Positions 37,002-45,972 of a stretch of 64,000 nucleotides of DNA are shown in pieces. Every line of letters begins with the position of its first letter. The first letter of the stretch is position 1. The stretch spans positions 124,001 to 188,000 of the forward strand of contig NZ_VIKR01000002.1 of assembly GCF_007004765.1 (NCBI RefSeq). The letters are read 5' to 3'. The notes beneath the pieces were generated by a model. The model saw nothing but the letters and a program-made list of their open reading frames with translations. It did not search any database and was not told where the DNA came from. Source of the DNA: Aliikangiella marina. GTDB lineage: Bacteria; Pseudomonadota; Gammaproteobacteria; Enterobacterales; Kangiellaceae. A program made the position numbers and the translations under genes.

Positions 37002-40000
37002 ATGGAAGCACCACTAGATCCATGGCGTCAGTTTTGGATATTTCAAGCAAACCCCAATCAATACAATGCCAAGTCGCAACTGCGAGTCGGTCAAGCTGTG
37101 GATTGGTATGTTTCTCGGTTTATTAATCGCTATCGACATGGTGATATTGTTTATCTCTGGATAGCCGGAGAGGAAGCCGGAATCTATGGTTGGGCTGAAG
37201 TTGAAGGAGAGGTTTTCACGGATGCTCGAGGTAAGCAACGTTTAAAAGCGGTTTACAGAGGGGTGCTTAGCTCACCCCTTTTGAGACCGTTTTTAAAGTC
37301 GCAACCTAAAGTATTTGATGGCCTCTCAATACTCAGAAATCCGACTGGGACGAACTTTCGGGTTACTGTTTTAGAAGCAATTGAAATCAATCGGCTCATT
37401 GAAGAGTCAGGCGATTTGGGGCCACCCACTCCGGATGCCATCGAAGATCGAAATGCCCCCGGAGAGATGTATAGCAAAGCTGTTTATGTCTTAGATTATC
37501 GTTTTGATAGTCCGGTCAAAAGTATCTTGGCCAGTTGTCTTGCTGCCAGTCAGAAAATCAACGGTACTTTCTTTCCAGGCTTGTTGATTCAAGCGACTTT
37601 AAAGTATCTTTATCTGGAGAATCAAAACTCCAATTCTTCATTTGCTCAACAATTTGACAATATTTTACCAATCAGCAGCATTCAAGAAAGGCTAAATTTT
37701 GCGGAACAAGTCGAGTTCCTACCTGCGTCGAATTTATCACCCCAGTTGACCGAAAGCGTTATGGTTAAGCGTAATGTTTTAATCATTCTTGCGGAAGCAA
37801 GAAGGATTGCGATCAAAACTTGCGGACGAGAACAAATACTTATTCGGCACTTACTTGGCGCGTTAATTCAAGGCGTTGTAGCACCGATTCAGAACTATAT
37901 GCGAGAGATGATACTTGAGCCTGTCGGGTTGAAGCTCGATGAGGTTAGGGAAAGTTATCTGGGATTTATTGAAAGCAATTTTCCGGAAGACAAAATTAAT
38001 GCTTGGCGCGCACTCATTAATGAAGAACTGGTTAGTTTCGATGAGCCGGAAACCTTCAGTCCATTACTTACTCGAATTGACTCTGATTCTGCAGACGAGG
38101 CCGATCGTGATTTATTGAACATTGATGATGATGCCGTTGCGATTTCGAAAGTTTTGTGTGCAAAAGATGCTGCTCCACCGATAGCGATTGGTCTTTTCGG
38201 CGAGTGGGGAAGTGGTAAAACATTCTTTATGCGGAGAATTCATCGACATGTTAATTCTCTCACCGAGCGAGTTCAAGATAATGATCAAGCTTATCAATCC
38301 AAAGTGGCTCAAATTTGGTTTAACGCTTGGAACTATCAAGATGGTAAGTTATGGGCGAGTCTAGTAAATCATGTTTTTGTCGGTTTAAAACAAGAGTTAA
38401 AACGCTTAAACGAAAATAATCCAGATGAAGAGTTTAAAAACTTAATGGAGCGCCTGGACGAAGATCGAGTACTCGAGAAGAAGCTTGAGTCGACGTCGGC
38501 TAGACTGAATGCACTCAAGAAAGAACAAGAGGAAATTTCGCAAAGAATTGATGTCTTAAATAATGCCAACCAATCTATTCATGCTCAAAAAGTCAAAACT
38601 AAAAGCTCCCCTTCTATCAGTCAATTGAAGAAATACGCTGGTGAAATAGAAAAAGTTTTAAAAGTACCCGGCGCAGCGCATGTTTTGACTGCGTTTGAGA
38701 GTGCAGACAAAGCCAAACAAATTTATCAGTTGGTTAAAAATATTAGCTTTATTAAAAGGATATGGCGATTTCTTACTCGAGATTTTAAAACTAAGATACT
38801 ATTTTTTGTCTCGGTTTTAATATTAGTTATCTCGGTAATTTTTCTTGTAAATAACGCAAAGCTTGTTGCATCGATAGGGTCTATTGTTGGCGTGTTGTTA
38901 ACCTTCTTTGCCGCGCACTCCAGTAAGCTTTTTAAATTCATTAAGGTAATGAAAGAAATCGATAAAGATATTAAAGATACCGAGACAAAAGCTCAGATAG
39001 AAGTTGAGCGCCAATTGGAAGCAAACAAAAAGGAACTTCAAGCACTGTCGCTAAAAAAGCTCGAGGTCGAAGCGGAATATAAAGAATCGGAAAAGGATTT
39101 TGACCAGCTTAATGCAAACTATGGAAAAGCTTCGGATGAAACGTTCGCTAGTTTTGTTTTTGATAGAGCGTCGAGTAGCGACTATAAAAGTCATTTGGGT
39201 TTACTTAATACGGTAAGACGAGATTTTAGTCGCCTCAATAAATTACTCACCGATCAGCAAGATAAGGCATTACCTAAAATTGACCGCATTATTTTATACA
39301 TTGATGATCTCGATCGATGTGAACCCGAGGTTGTTGTTGATGTATTGCAAGCGATCCACCTTATGTTGGCGTTTCCTTTATTTATGGTCGTGGTCGGTGT
39401 AGATGCGAGGTGGCTAGGACGCTCATTAAAAAAACGCTATTCATTTTTGGTACATGAAAAAGATGATAAAAATAAGGAAGAGTTGGACTATCATGCCGCG
39501 TCAACTCATGATTATTTAGAGAAAATTTTCCAAATACCATTCTGGCTTAAAAGACTAGATGGCGACAAAGCAAATCAAATGATGAAGGCTTTGTTGCAAT
39601 CACAAAGCGCTGTTAATGCTAACGTTCCTGAAGGGCAAATAAGCGAAGGCCCGGGAGAAATTATTGAAGACGCAGAAATTCAAAAGCACCTAGAAAGTAG
39701 TGGTGAGTTATTTGAAGAAAGCGAGGATGATGTGGAAGGTTATCAAGATGAAACCGACGCAGATGAGTTGTTAATTAATAACCTCGTTTCGACTCGCGCA
39801 TTAGAAATGAGTGAACACGAGTTAATCTTTTTTCAACAGTTAGGTCCTATCGTTGGCCGCTCACCTAGAGCGGTTAAGCGTTTTATTAATCTCTATCGAA
39901 TCCTAAAAGCCAGTCACAGAAAAGCACGCGTGGTTGGATTTTCCGAAGACAATGGCGAGTTTAGGGTACCGCTATTTTTATTAGCGGTTATCTGTGGCAG

Positions 40001-40229
40001 TCCAAAAGAAGCCGAGGAGCTGTTTCGGTTTTTCAAGGATCAAGCTAAGGGGGAACGCGTTTCCACAGTGATGGCTCAATGCGAAAAGTACTCGAGGCTA
40101 GAAGGTTGGACTGGTTTAGTTAGCGCATTAAAAGCGTCTAAACAAGCAACTGGTCACTTATCGATAAACGCGATTAAAGAATGGATCCCTGATGTTGCAC
40201 GCTTTAGCTATCGTGAATGGGTTGAGTGA
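37002..40229 (+). CDS. EVE domain - Clp-N-like - KAP P-loop NTPase fusion
   Basis: A 1075-residue protein. The start is ATG 37002 with AGGGTGGA upstream; a TTG at 36957 has no such site. Residues about 1-130 form an EVE/PUA-like domain (QFWIFQANPNQYN, GDIVYLWIAG, AGIYGWAEV). Residues about 155-330 are helical, with Clp-N-like repeats (ILIRHLLGALIQG). A KAP NTPase follows: Walker A GEWGSGKT (400-407), the KAP string IWFNAWNYQDGKLWASL, a long coiled coil, two transmembrane helices (about 598-650), a second coiled coil, Walker B ILYIDDLDRCEP (about 764-775) and the post-Walker VVVGVDARWL. KAP ATPases act at the membrane and occur in phage-exclusion proteins; EVE domains read modified bases and cluster with defence genes. 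A membrane-bound genome-defence role is inference. No partner nuclease is adjacent. Confidence 0.8.
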   Translation: MEAPLDPWRQFWIFQANPNQYNAKSQLRVGQAVDWYVSRFINRYRHGDIVYLWIAGEEAGIYGWAEVEGEVFTDARGKQRLKAVYRGVLSSPLLRPFLKSQPKVFDGLSILRNPTGTNFRVTVLEAIEINRLIEESGDLGPPTPDAIEDRNAPGEMYSKAVYVLDYRFDSPVKSILASCLAASQKINGTFFPGLLIQATLKYLYLENQNSNSSFAQQFDNILPISSIQERLNFAEQVEFLPASNLSPQLTESVMVKRNVLIILAEARRIAIKTCGREQILIRHLLGALIQGVVAPIQNYMREMILEPVGLKLDEVRESYLGFIESNFPEDKINAWRALINEELVSFDEPETFSPLLTRIDSDSADEADRDLLNIDDDAVAISKVLCAKDAAPPIAIGLFGEWGSGKTFFMRRIHRHVNSLTERVQDNDQAYQSKVAQIWFNAWNYQDGKLWASLVNHVFVGLKQELKRLNENNPDEEFKNLMERLDEDRVLEKKLESTSARLNALKKEQEEISQRIDVLNNANQSIHAQKVKTKSSPSISQLKKYAGEIEKVLKVPGAAHVLTAFESADKAKQIYQLVKNISFIKRIWRFLTRDFKTKILFFVSVLILVISVIFLVNNAKLVASIGSIVGVLLTFFAAHSSKLFKFIKVMKEIDKDIKDTETKAQIEVERQLEANKKELQALSLKKLEVEAEYKESEKDFDQLNANYGKASDETFASFVFDRASSSDYKSHLGLLNTVRRDFSRLNKLLTDQQDKALPKIDRIILYIDDLDRCEPEVVVDVLQAIHLMLAFPLFMVVVGVDARWLGRSLKKRYSFLVHEKDDKNKEELDYHAASTHDYLEKIFQIPFWLKRLDGDKANQMMKALLQSQSAVNANVPEGQISEGPGEIIEDAEIQKHLESSGELFEESEDDVEGYQDETDADELLINNLVSTRALEMSEHELIFFQQLGPIVGRSPRAVKRFINLYRILKASHRKARVVGFSEDNGEFRVPLFLLAVICGSPKEAEELFRFFKDQAKGERVSTVMAQCEKYSRLEGWTGLVSALKASKQATGHLSINAIKEWIPDVARFSYREWVE

Positions 40230-40310
40230 ATGCCAATGTAACAAATTGCTTTTATGGCCATCTATAACCTAGATAGTCTAATCGGGTTTTGTAAAGGAGT
40301 TCATTGGTTG

Positions 40311-40796
40311 ATGGCTTTTAAAATATTTCGGACAGTTGCAACCCACACTTTTGCAGTAATCTTGGGTTTTGCCTTAGGGATTTATTTACTTCCGATCCTA
40401 ATAGCACCAGAAAGTCCTACTCACCAGGCGGTTACCACGGTTGCTGAGTCCGCAGAATACACTGCTCAATTTACTCGAGAATTGAAAGGAAGTGATGCAC
40501 TGCATTGGGGGGAAGGAACGGTGTTTATTAGTGAGAGACAGATTTCTCACAAAGGCCGGCTGTCTCCCGGACCCGATTTTAAGTTGTACCTCTCGCCCGA
40601 ATTCGTTCAATCAGAAGCCGAATTTGAGCAGCTTAAATCCCAGATGATACGCGTTGCCGATATTAAAACTTTTGAAGGGTTCTTAGTGGATATTCCCGAT
40701 ACTGTCGATTTAACGCAATACAATACCCTTGTCATTTGGTGTGAAACCTTTGGTGAGTTTATTACTGCCGCCCAGTACCAAGAGATGCTCGGTTAG
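40311..40796 (+). CDS. DM13-domain membrane-anchored protein
   Basis: One N-terminal membrane helix (TFAVILGFALGIYLLPILI) is followed by an extracytoplasmic DM13 domain (about 50-160): HWGEGTVFI, GRLSPGPDFKLYLS, and the closing YNTLVIWCETFGEFITAAQY with its single conserved Cys. DM13 is proposed to take part in redox or electron-transfer reactions at the cell surface; this is family knowledge, not shown here. I chose ATG 40311, preceded by AAAGGAG; the TTG one codon earlier and an ATG at 40254 are alternatives. It lies 81 bp after the EVE-KAP gene. A terminator-like hairpin follows. Confidence 0.8.
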   Translation: MAFKIFRTVATHTFAVILGFALGIYLLPILIAPESPTHQAVTTVAESAEYTAQFTRELKGSDALHWGEGTVFISERQISHKGRLSPGPDFKLYLSPEFVQSEAEFEQLKSQMIRVADIKTFEGFLVDIPDTVDLTQYNTLVIWCETFGEFITAAQYQEMLG

Positions 40797-40807
40797 AGCG
40801 TTCATAC

Positions 40808-40836
40808 GACCTTTTTGTTATAGAAAGGTCTGTTTT
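40808..40836 (+). terminator. Probable intrinsic terminator after the DM13 gene
   Basis: GACCTTT (40808-40814) pairs with AAAGGTC (40824-40830) across a 9-nt loop and is followed by TGTTTT. It lies 12 bp after the stop codon. The T-run is imperfect. Confidence 0.65.
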
Positions 40837-40980
40837 AATGATTTCGCAAAAAAACTATAAAAAACAATAAGATAAAAAGGTTTTTTCAAGTCAAGTCATA
40901 AATGTGACATCGAGGTCAACATTCTTAAGTTGTTGATTTTTAAAAATAAAATCATCTCGCCAGGAGTTATGGGTTGAATT

Positions 40981-41002
40981 AAATGTGAACTAGTTCACGT
41001 TT
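40981..41002. promoter_or_regulatory. CRP/Vfr-type operator
   Basis: A dyad TGTGA-ACTAGT-TCACG with flanking AAA and TTT, 22 bp in total. It matches the cAMP receptor protein consensus TGTGA-N6-TCACA at nine of ten core positions and is fully palindromic across the spacer. The nearest rightward promoter-like pair is TGACGA (41027-41032) and TATCTT (41049-41054), 16 bp apart, which would place the operator about 70 bp upstream of the start site, a usual activating position. The promoter pair is weak; the operator is strong. Confidence 0.7.
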
Positions 41003-41060
41003 TATGATCTTTCGTCGTCAAAAAAATGACGAATTTTGATTTTTGACCTATCTTTACGTC

Positions 41061-41432
41061 CGGGCAATGACAAACGTTGTGCCCTCGGTGTTTGGTTGTA
41101 AGGTTTTTCCAATGAGGGTAGGGGTTAGTTTGACGATTTATGCTTTAGTTCCGTGAGTTCCGTGCAGCTTGTTAATAAACGAGTAAGATTTCGCGAAATG
41201 ATTCATTAGGTCGACTTTCAGCTACTGGAAAATAATACAAGAATAAAGCCCAGCAAACCTTTCACTTAAACGTAAGAAATAATGGAGTTGAAAAACAAGA
41301 TTGTTTCACTTTGCCAACTCGGCTGTTCTTTGCTCTCGACAGACAGAGTTGGAGTTTGAGATAAAGTTGTACTCAAATCTGGTCACTTGCTGCTTTTTAG
41401 ATGGGGGTCTAAAAAGCAGCAATTTTCTTTTT
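41061..41432 (+). ncRNA. Candidate structured leader or small RNA
   Basis: If transcription starts near 41061 under the CRP-type operator, the RNA would contain a stem CCAACTC/GAGTTGG (41314-41320 with 41346-41352) enclosing CTGT/ACAG. It would end at the 15-bp terminator hairpin before 41432, about 370 nt long. It could be a free small RNA, or an attenuated leader of the M28 peptidase gene 140 bp further on. Both ends are inferred from motifs, and no known RNA family was recognised. Confidence 0.3.
41387..41432 (+). terminator. Strong intrinsic terminator within the long intergenic region
   Basis: TTGCTGCTTTTTAGA (41387-41401) and TCTAAAAAGCAGCAA (41408-41422) form a perfect 15-bp stem with the loop TGGGGG, followed by TTTTCTTTTT. 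No protein gene lies within 590 bp upstream, so it should terminate a non-coding transcript or act as an attenuator for the following gene. Confidence 0.8.
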
Positions 41433-41573
41433 CACTGTTTTTATTCCGCTATTATCAGCTTTTCGTTTTTATCCAAGAAACTCAAAATCTCAACTCAAAT
41501 TCCCGGACAAGCTTGTATTTATTCGGTTATAGTTAGTTTTCAGGGATAAATAGATAAAAAAGAAAATACTACA

Positions 41574-43901
41574 ATGAATAATATCGCCTTAACCAATCAT
41601 GCTTGGAAGATCATTGCGACATTGGCGGTTCTCGTCGTCTTAGCGATTTTTACCAAGCACCAGTTATCCTCCGTGCCCAGCATTCCAGATAATATTCCTG
41701 CATCAGAATTCTCGGGACAAAGGGCATATCAACAACTGGTTGAGTTGTTGGCTGATGAAACCGCCCATTTCGTCGATAGTCAAGCCAATCGTCTTGTCGA
41801 ACAGCGTTTAATTGAACACCTTAAAACACTTGGTTTCACCCCTGAAATCCAAGATACAGAAATCTGTAGTGATTGGCGGCGTGGTGTTGCACGTTGCACA
41901 AGGGTGAGAAACGTTATTGTCCATATTCAAGGGGAAGTGCGTGGTCAAGGTATATTACTTTCAGCTCATTATGACTCCGTACCCGCCGGTCCGGGTGGCT
42001 CCGATGCGGGCGCTGCGGTCGCGACCTTAATGGAAATAGCTCGCTTGTTGGCGGATAAAAAACAGCCGCGGAACAGTATTGTTTTGCTCTTTAACGAAGG
42101 TGAGGAGTTTGGTTTGTTTGGTGCTCATGCATTTATGCGAAAGCACCCGCTAGCGAAGCAATTGAAAGTCGCGTTAAATATTGAAGCCAGAGGAAGCGCG
42201 GGTAAAAGCGTTATGTTTGAAACGGGTGAAGACAGTGGTTGGTTGGTGAGCGAATATGCGAAAGGTACAACGGCGCCATTGTCTAGCTCATTGTTTTATG
42301 AAGTATATAAATATTTACCCAATGATACAGACTTAACCGTGTTTAAAGAGCACGGATTGCAAGGATTAAACTTTGCGCATGCTGAATTAGAGGCTCATTA
42401 CCATACGCCATTGGATAATCTTGCCAACCTTAATCCTGGCACTGTTCAATTGCATGGTGACAACGTTTGGCATGTATTAAACCAAATAAAAGATAAAGAT
42501 TTGACCCTCGTTGAGCAGGGGAACAAAGTCTATACCGATGTCTTGGGTATGACTGTTTTTCAATGGCCTGAAAGTTGGACACTATGGATTTCGTTCATGC
42601 TAATGGGGCTCTTAGTGTGGAGTAATATCCGTTATTACCAATTAAATTTGCTCATTAATGGCAATGCGTTGGGCTGCTTGGTCATGATGATATTGTCGGT
42701 TTTTATTGCGGCAATCAGTGCTTTTGTATTACAAAAAATCGTCCAGTCATTTGGGGCATCTATGGCTCCATGGAGAGCCGAACCAATCTCCATGAGACTC
42801 AGTATATGGTTGGGTGTAGTCAGTTCTACCCTGATGTTTTGCTATTTGGCCGCCAAGAATCATGCAACCACAAGCGTGTTGATTGCCTCAATGTATCTTT
42901 GGGTGTTACTTGCTATTGTGACGAGTTTAGTGATGCCAGGAATTAGTTTTCTATTTATTTTACCCGCCGGATTGACGCTTATTGCGTTAATTGCCGTGAG
43001 CTTCTTGGGCAACGATAAAACGCGTCAAGCAATCATTTGGGTTGCTGCACTGTTTGCCATTTGTAACGCGGTATCCTTTATGCCGATTGTGCACACTCTA
43101 GAAGTGATGGTCAGTTTTTATATGTCTGTCGCCATGGGTATTATGTTAGGGTTTTCGACAATCGCGTTAGTTCCTTTATTGTTATCAGAGCTTAAGGTTG
43201 TCAAGTCGATTCCTCGCATTGCTGGAGTTGGTATTATTTTGTCGCTATCAGCTGCAACTTGGACGATTCTTCAGCCACCTTATTCTGAGAAAATGCCTCA
43301 ACCCCTGAATCTAGTTTACCTGCAAAACGCAGCTCAACCCCCTGTGTTGCTCGTTGGACGCTCGGGGCAGTCTTTACCGCCTGAATTAGCCTCAAAATAT
43401 GCTGCGCAAAGTGAGCGTGAAATGCTTAAGCCGTTCGCCGTTTCTGGACGAGACTACCGAGCGACAACAGTCGATGAATATCCTATTGCTCAAATCGAAA
43501 CCGCTGTTCTTCAGTCTGGCGTTGATAGTGGCAATCGAGTTGTTAAGTTCTCGGTTAACACTGAGAAGCATAAATTACTGGACGTGAAAGTGCACATCCA
43601 TAGTGATTCGAAATTAATCAGCTTGCAAAACTCAGAACAAAAAATTATTTATCAAGATGAACCTTCAATCCGCAATGGTTACTATGAATATCATTGTCGA
43701 GGGGAATCTTGTCATCAATTTGAACTCATCGCAGAATGGCCGCATCAGGCTGAAGAAAAACCACTTGAAGTACAGGTGACTGCCTCATATACCGGACTTC
43801 CTTCTCAATTAAACGAGTGGGTAGCTGCGCGAGATGGGATTGCGATTCAACGACAAAATGGTGATCTTTCAATGGTTTCTCATCGGCTGGTAATTGATTA
43901 A
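41574..43901 (+). CDS. M28 family zinc metallopeptidase with membrane domain
   Basis: The protein has 775 residues. An N-terminal anchor helix (about 12-30) is followed by a periplasmic M28 aminopeptidase domain (about 45-320). Di-zinc ligands and base are visible: SAHYDSVPAGPGGSDAGAA (His, Asp), NEGEEFGLFGAHAF (Glu pair), NIEARG, and HAELEAHYHTPLDNL (His). Then come about eight hydrophobic helices (about 340-590) and a C-terminal soluble beta-rich domain. This is the architecture of the membrane-bound Fxna/ERMP-like bacterial M28 peptidases. The substrate peptides are unknown. A gene for an NAD(P)-binding protein follows after 8 bp. The unusual upstream region may control it. Confidence 0.88.
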   Translation: MNNIALTNHAWKIIATLAVLVVLAIFTKHQLSSVPSIPDNIPASEFSGQRAYQQLVELLADETAHFVDSQANRLVEQRLIEHLKTLGFTPEIQDTEICSDWRRGVARCTRVRNVIVHIQGEVRGQGILLSAHYDSVPAGPGGSDAGAAVATLMEIARLLADKKQPRNSIVLLFNEGEEFGLFGAHAFMRKHPLAKQLKVALNIEARGSAGKSVMFETGEDSGWLVSEYAKGTTAPLSSSLFYEVYKYLPNDTDLTVFKEHGLQGLNFAHAELEAHYHTPLDNLANLNPGTVQLHGDNVWHVLNQIKDKDLTLVEQGNKVYTDVLGMTVFQWPESWTLWISFMLMGLLVWSNIRYYQLNLLINGNALGCLVMMILSVFIAAISAFVLQKIVQSFGASMAPWRAEPISMRLSIWLGVVSSTLMFCYLAAKNHATTSVLIASMYLWVLLAIVTSLVMPGISFLFILPAGLTLIALIAVSFLGNDKTRQAIIWVAALFAICNAVSFMPIVHTLEVMVSFYMSVAMGIMLGFSTIALVPLLLSELKVVKSIPRIAGVGIILSLSAATWTILQPPYSEKMPQPLNLVYLQNAAQPPVLLVGRSGQSLPPELASKYAAQSEREMLKPFAVSGRDYRATTVDEYPIAQIETAVLQSGVDSGNRVVKFSVNTEKHKLLDVKVHIHSDSKLISLQNSEQKIIYQDEPSIRNGYYEYHCRGESCHQFELIAEWPHQAEEKPLEVQVTASYTGLPSQLNEWVAARDGIAIQRQNGDLSMVSHRLVID

Positions 43902-43909
43902 GGATTAGC

Positions 43910-44587
43910 ATGACCAATCTTGTTGTTGCTGGGGTGACTGGGTTAATTGGCAGTGAGGTTCTCAAACAGGACCTTAGTCCTTTTCAGCAAGTGTTTTGTC
44001 TAGCCAGAAAAGCGATCGATTTGTCTTCTTTTCAATCCCGCTCAAAACCCAATGTACACACGAAACTTCCGCCCGATTTTCAATTACTTAATACCGACTT
44101 TAATCAAATTGAATTGCCGCAAGCGAGCTCGACAAGCGACGCAATTATTTGTGCACTAGGAACGACGATAAAAAAAGCGGGCTCCCAGTCTGCTTTCCGC
44201 CAAGTTGATTATCATATGGTACTCAATCTTGCCAATGCAGGAATCAATAGAGGATATAAGCGGTTTATAGTTGTGTCGAGTGTTAGCGCTGATGCGAAAA
44301 GTGATAATTTCTATTTAAAAACCAAAGGCGAGTTAGAGCTTGCGCTTCGTTCATTAGACTTTGAGCAGTTATGTGTTATTCGTCCTGCATTGTTGTTGGG
44401 ACCAAGAGCAGAGTTTCGAATCGCTGAGCGAATAGGTACGATACTTCTTCCGTTATTGAGCCCTTTGTTGATTGGAAAACTTCGCCGTTACAGACCTGTG
44501 CAAGCCAAGGCCGTTGCAAAACGCTTAGTGAGCGAGTCGCTAAAGCAAAATAAACCTTTCCGCATTGTCGAATCTGAGGCGATTTAG
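43910..44587 (+). CDS. NAD(P)-binding Rossmann protein (atypical SDR, HTATIP2-like)
   Basis: A 225-residue soluble protein with a Rossmann nucleotide site at the N-terminus: LVVAGVTGLIGSEVL (GxxGxxG). It also has IICALGTTIKKAGSQ and FIVVSSVSADAKS, then FYLKTKGELE, a version of the SDR YxxxK string in which the Lys is kept (YLKTKGE). These are features of the NmrA/HTATIP2-like oxidoreductases. The substrate is unknown. It is probably co-transcribed with the M28 peptidase, 8 bp upstream. Confidence 0.8.
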   Translation: MTNLVVAGVTGLIGSEVLKQDLSPFQQVFCLARKAIDLSSFQSRSKPNVHTKLPPDFQLLNTDFNQIELPQASSTSDAIICALGTTIKKAGSQSAFRQVDYHMVLNLANAGINRGYKRFIVVSSVSADAKSDNFYLKTKGELELALRSLDFEQLCVIRPALLLGPRAEFRIAERIGTILLPLLSPLLIGKLRRYRPVQAKAVAKRLVSESLKQNKPFRIVESEAI

Positions 44588-44685
44588 CGGGCATAATAAC
44601 CAATCATAAACGTTTTAAGTAAACCGATTATATTTATCGGCCTGTTATCGGAAACCAATCAATCCTAACCTTTAAACGAGATTGT

Positions 44686-45018
44686 ATGAGTCGTTTACTA
44701 GAGCAGCTAAAAACTAAAGCGTTGACTACACGCTACCCAAAATGGAAACGCATAACATTGCTTGTTGTCATGCTTTCAATGTGCTCGTTAATCGTTGGGA
44801 CGAGCTGGTTTGTCTATCTGACTTCCCATCAACTGGCTTGTCATTCGACCTTTATATTGATGACCATACCCTGGCTAATCGCGGAAATTGGTGTCATCCT
44901 ATTCTTATATTTGAGCAATAACTTACCGCAATATGCGAGAGACTCAATCGTGTTAGTTTTGTTATTTACTAATATCTGGTTCGGTTTATTTATTTTCGGT
45001 TTGCCGGCATGTGGTTAA
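44686..45018 (+). CDS. Small inner-membrane protein of unknown function
   Basis: The protein has 110 residues: a basic cytoplasmic N-terminus (TKALTTRYPKWKR) and three hydrophobic helices (about 25-47, 58-78, 85-106). There is a Cys in the first loop and CG at the C-terminus. No family is recognised. It starts 98 bp after the Rossmann-protein gene and is followed 69 bp later by the protease gene, all in the same direction. Confidence 0.55.
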   Translation: MSRLLEQLKTKALTTRYPKWKRITLLVVMLSMCSLIVGTSWFVYLTSHQLACHSTFILMTIPWLIAEIGVILFLYLSNNLPQYARDSIVLVLLFTNIWFGLFIFGLPACG

Positions 45019-45087
45019 GTTTATACACTCACGGCACTGATACGTTTTTAACCCACAACCTAAAATCGAGATAGCTCAGATTCACTT

Positions 45088-45885
45088 ATGAAATTCATCA
45101 CTATTCTGATCTTAAGTACTTTTGCAATAACTTCAATCGCGGTAGTGAAACGTCATGACGTTCCTGCCGAGTCTTATGCGCTTAAGACAACGCCTGATTT
45201 TTTAGTTGATATGCCCTATGAAGGTTCCGCGGTGCTTATTGATGAGCGCTGGTTATTGAGCGCAGGACATGTGGTGTACAATGATAATTATGCAGGTCAG
45301 TCAATTTTCATCCACGGTGTTGAGAACACCATGGAAAAAGTTATTTTTCATCCAAATTATCGTAAACAGCCAGACAAACCTTTTACTGGCGATGCGAAGC
45401 CGTTGATGGATTTTCTGTATGGCCGCACGGATCTCGTACTCATCAAGCTGGCTAATCCAGTCAAGCACGCAAAACCCATTGCACGCTACTATGGCAATGA
45501 AGAGCAAGGACGACAGACGACAACTTACGGAAAAGGTGCTACTGGAACAGGGCATACCGGCGAAAAAATGTATACCAAAATGCATCGCCCATTGAATTTT
45601 TTTAATAACCAAATAGACGAAGTAAAAAAATATCACTTACTGTTTCGTTTTGATCAAGGCAAGGCGGCGTTACCCTTAGAGGGCACCGTTGGTTCGGGCG
45701 ATAGTGGTGGGCCTACCGTGATCGAAGAACAAGGGCAACAACGTTTGATCGGAATACAGTGCTTTAGAGACTATCAGGGCGACTTGAAGGATTTTAAAGG
45801 AGGTATATACGGTAGTGTCGCCGTATTGTGTCGCGTTTCAGCGCATAACGAATGGATCGATAAAATAATCGCTGAAAATCGGTGA
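45088..45885 (+). CDS. Secreted trypsin-like serine protease (S1 family)
   Basis: A signal peptide (FITILILSTFAITSIAV) is followed by a chymotrypsin-fold protease, 265 residues in total. The catalytic triad is visible: His in LLSAGHVV, Asp in GRTDLVLIKL and Ser in GSGDSGGPT. Two cysteines (IQCFRD and AVLCRV) could pair near the substrate pocket. A short N-terminal stretch before 'GSAVLIDERW' may be a propeptide, so it may be made as a zymogen. No associated inhibitor or secretion gene is adjacent. Confidence 0.88.
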   Translation: MKFITILILSTFAITSIAVVKRHDVPAESYALKTTPDFLVDMPYEGSAVLIDERWLLSAGHVVYNDNYAGQSIFIHGVENTMEKVIFHPNYRKQPDKPFTGDAKPLMDFLYGRTDLVLIKLANPVKHAKPIARYYGNEEQGRQTTTYGKGATGTGHTGEKMYTKMHRPLNFFNNQIDEVKKYHLLFRFDQGKAALPLEGTVGSGDSGGPTVIEEQGQQRLIGIQCFRDYQGDLKDFKGGIYGSVAVLCRVSAHNEWIDKIIAENR

Positions 45886-45972
45886 CAATAATTAATTACT
45901 TATGTCTGATGACCTTTCAATCGATAGGTCGCGAAGATAAATTTAAATTTTAAAGATTTTGATTGAACATTG

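Larger units (their letters stand above)
40797..41573. other. 777-bp non-coding region with operator and RNA hairpins
   Basis: The largest gene-free stretch of the window. It contains, in order, a terminator for the DM13 gene, a near-perfect CRP-type operator, a small hairpin with a T-run (TCGTCA/TGACGA, 41015-41032), a stem near 41314-41352 and a 15-bp terminator-type hairpin at 41387-41422. A short open frame at 41301-41549 runs straight through the two stems and has no family resemblance, so I reject it as a gene. The elements are listed separately. Confidence 0.65.

Noticed and set aside
41301-41549. 82-codon open frame before the M28 peptidase gene
   Set aside because: It runs through two RNA hairpins including a T-run, has odd composition and no ribosome site; the region fits a non-coding RNA better.
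44588-44685. Terminator after the Rossmann-protein gene
   Set aside because: Short CCGAT/ATCGG stem is not followed by a T-run.
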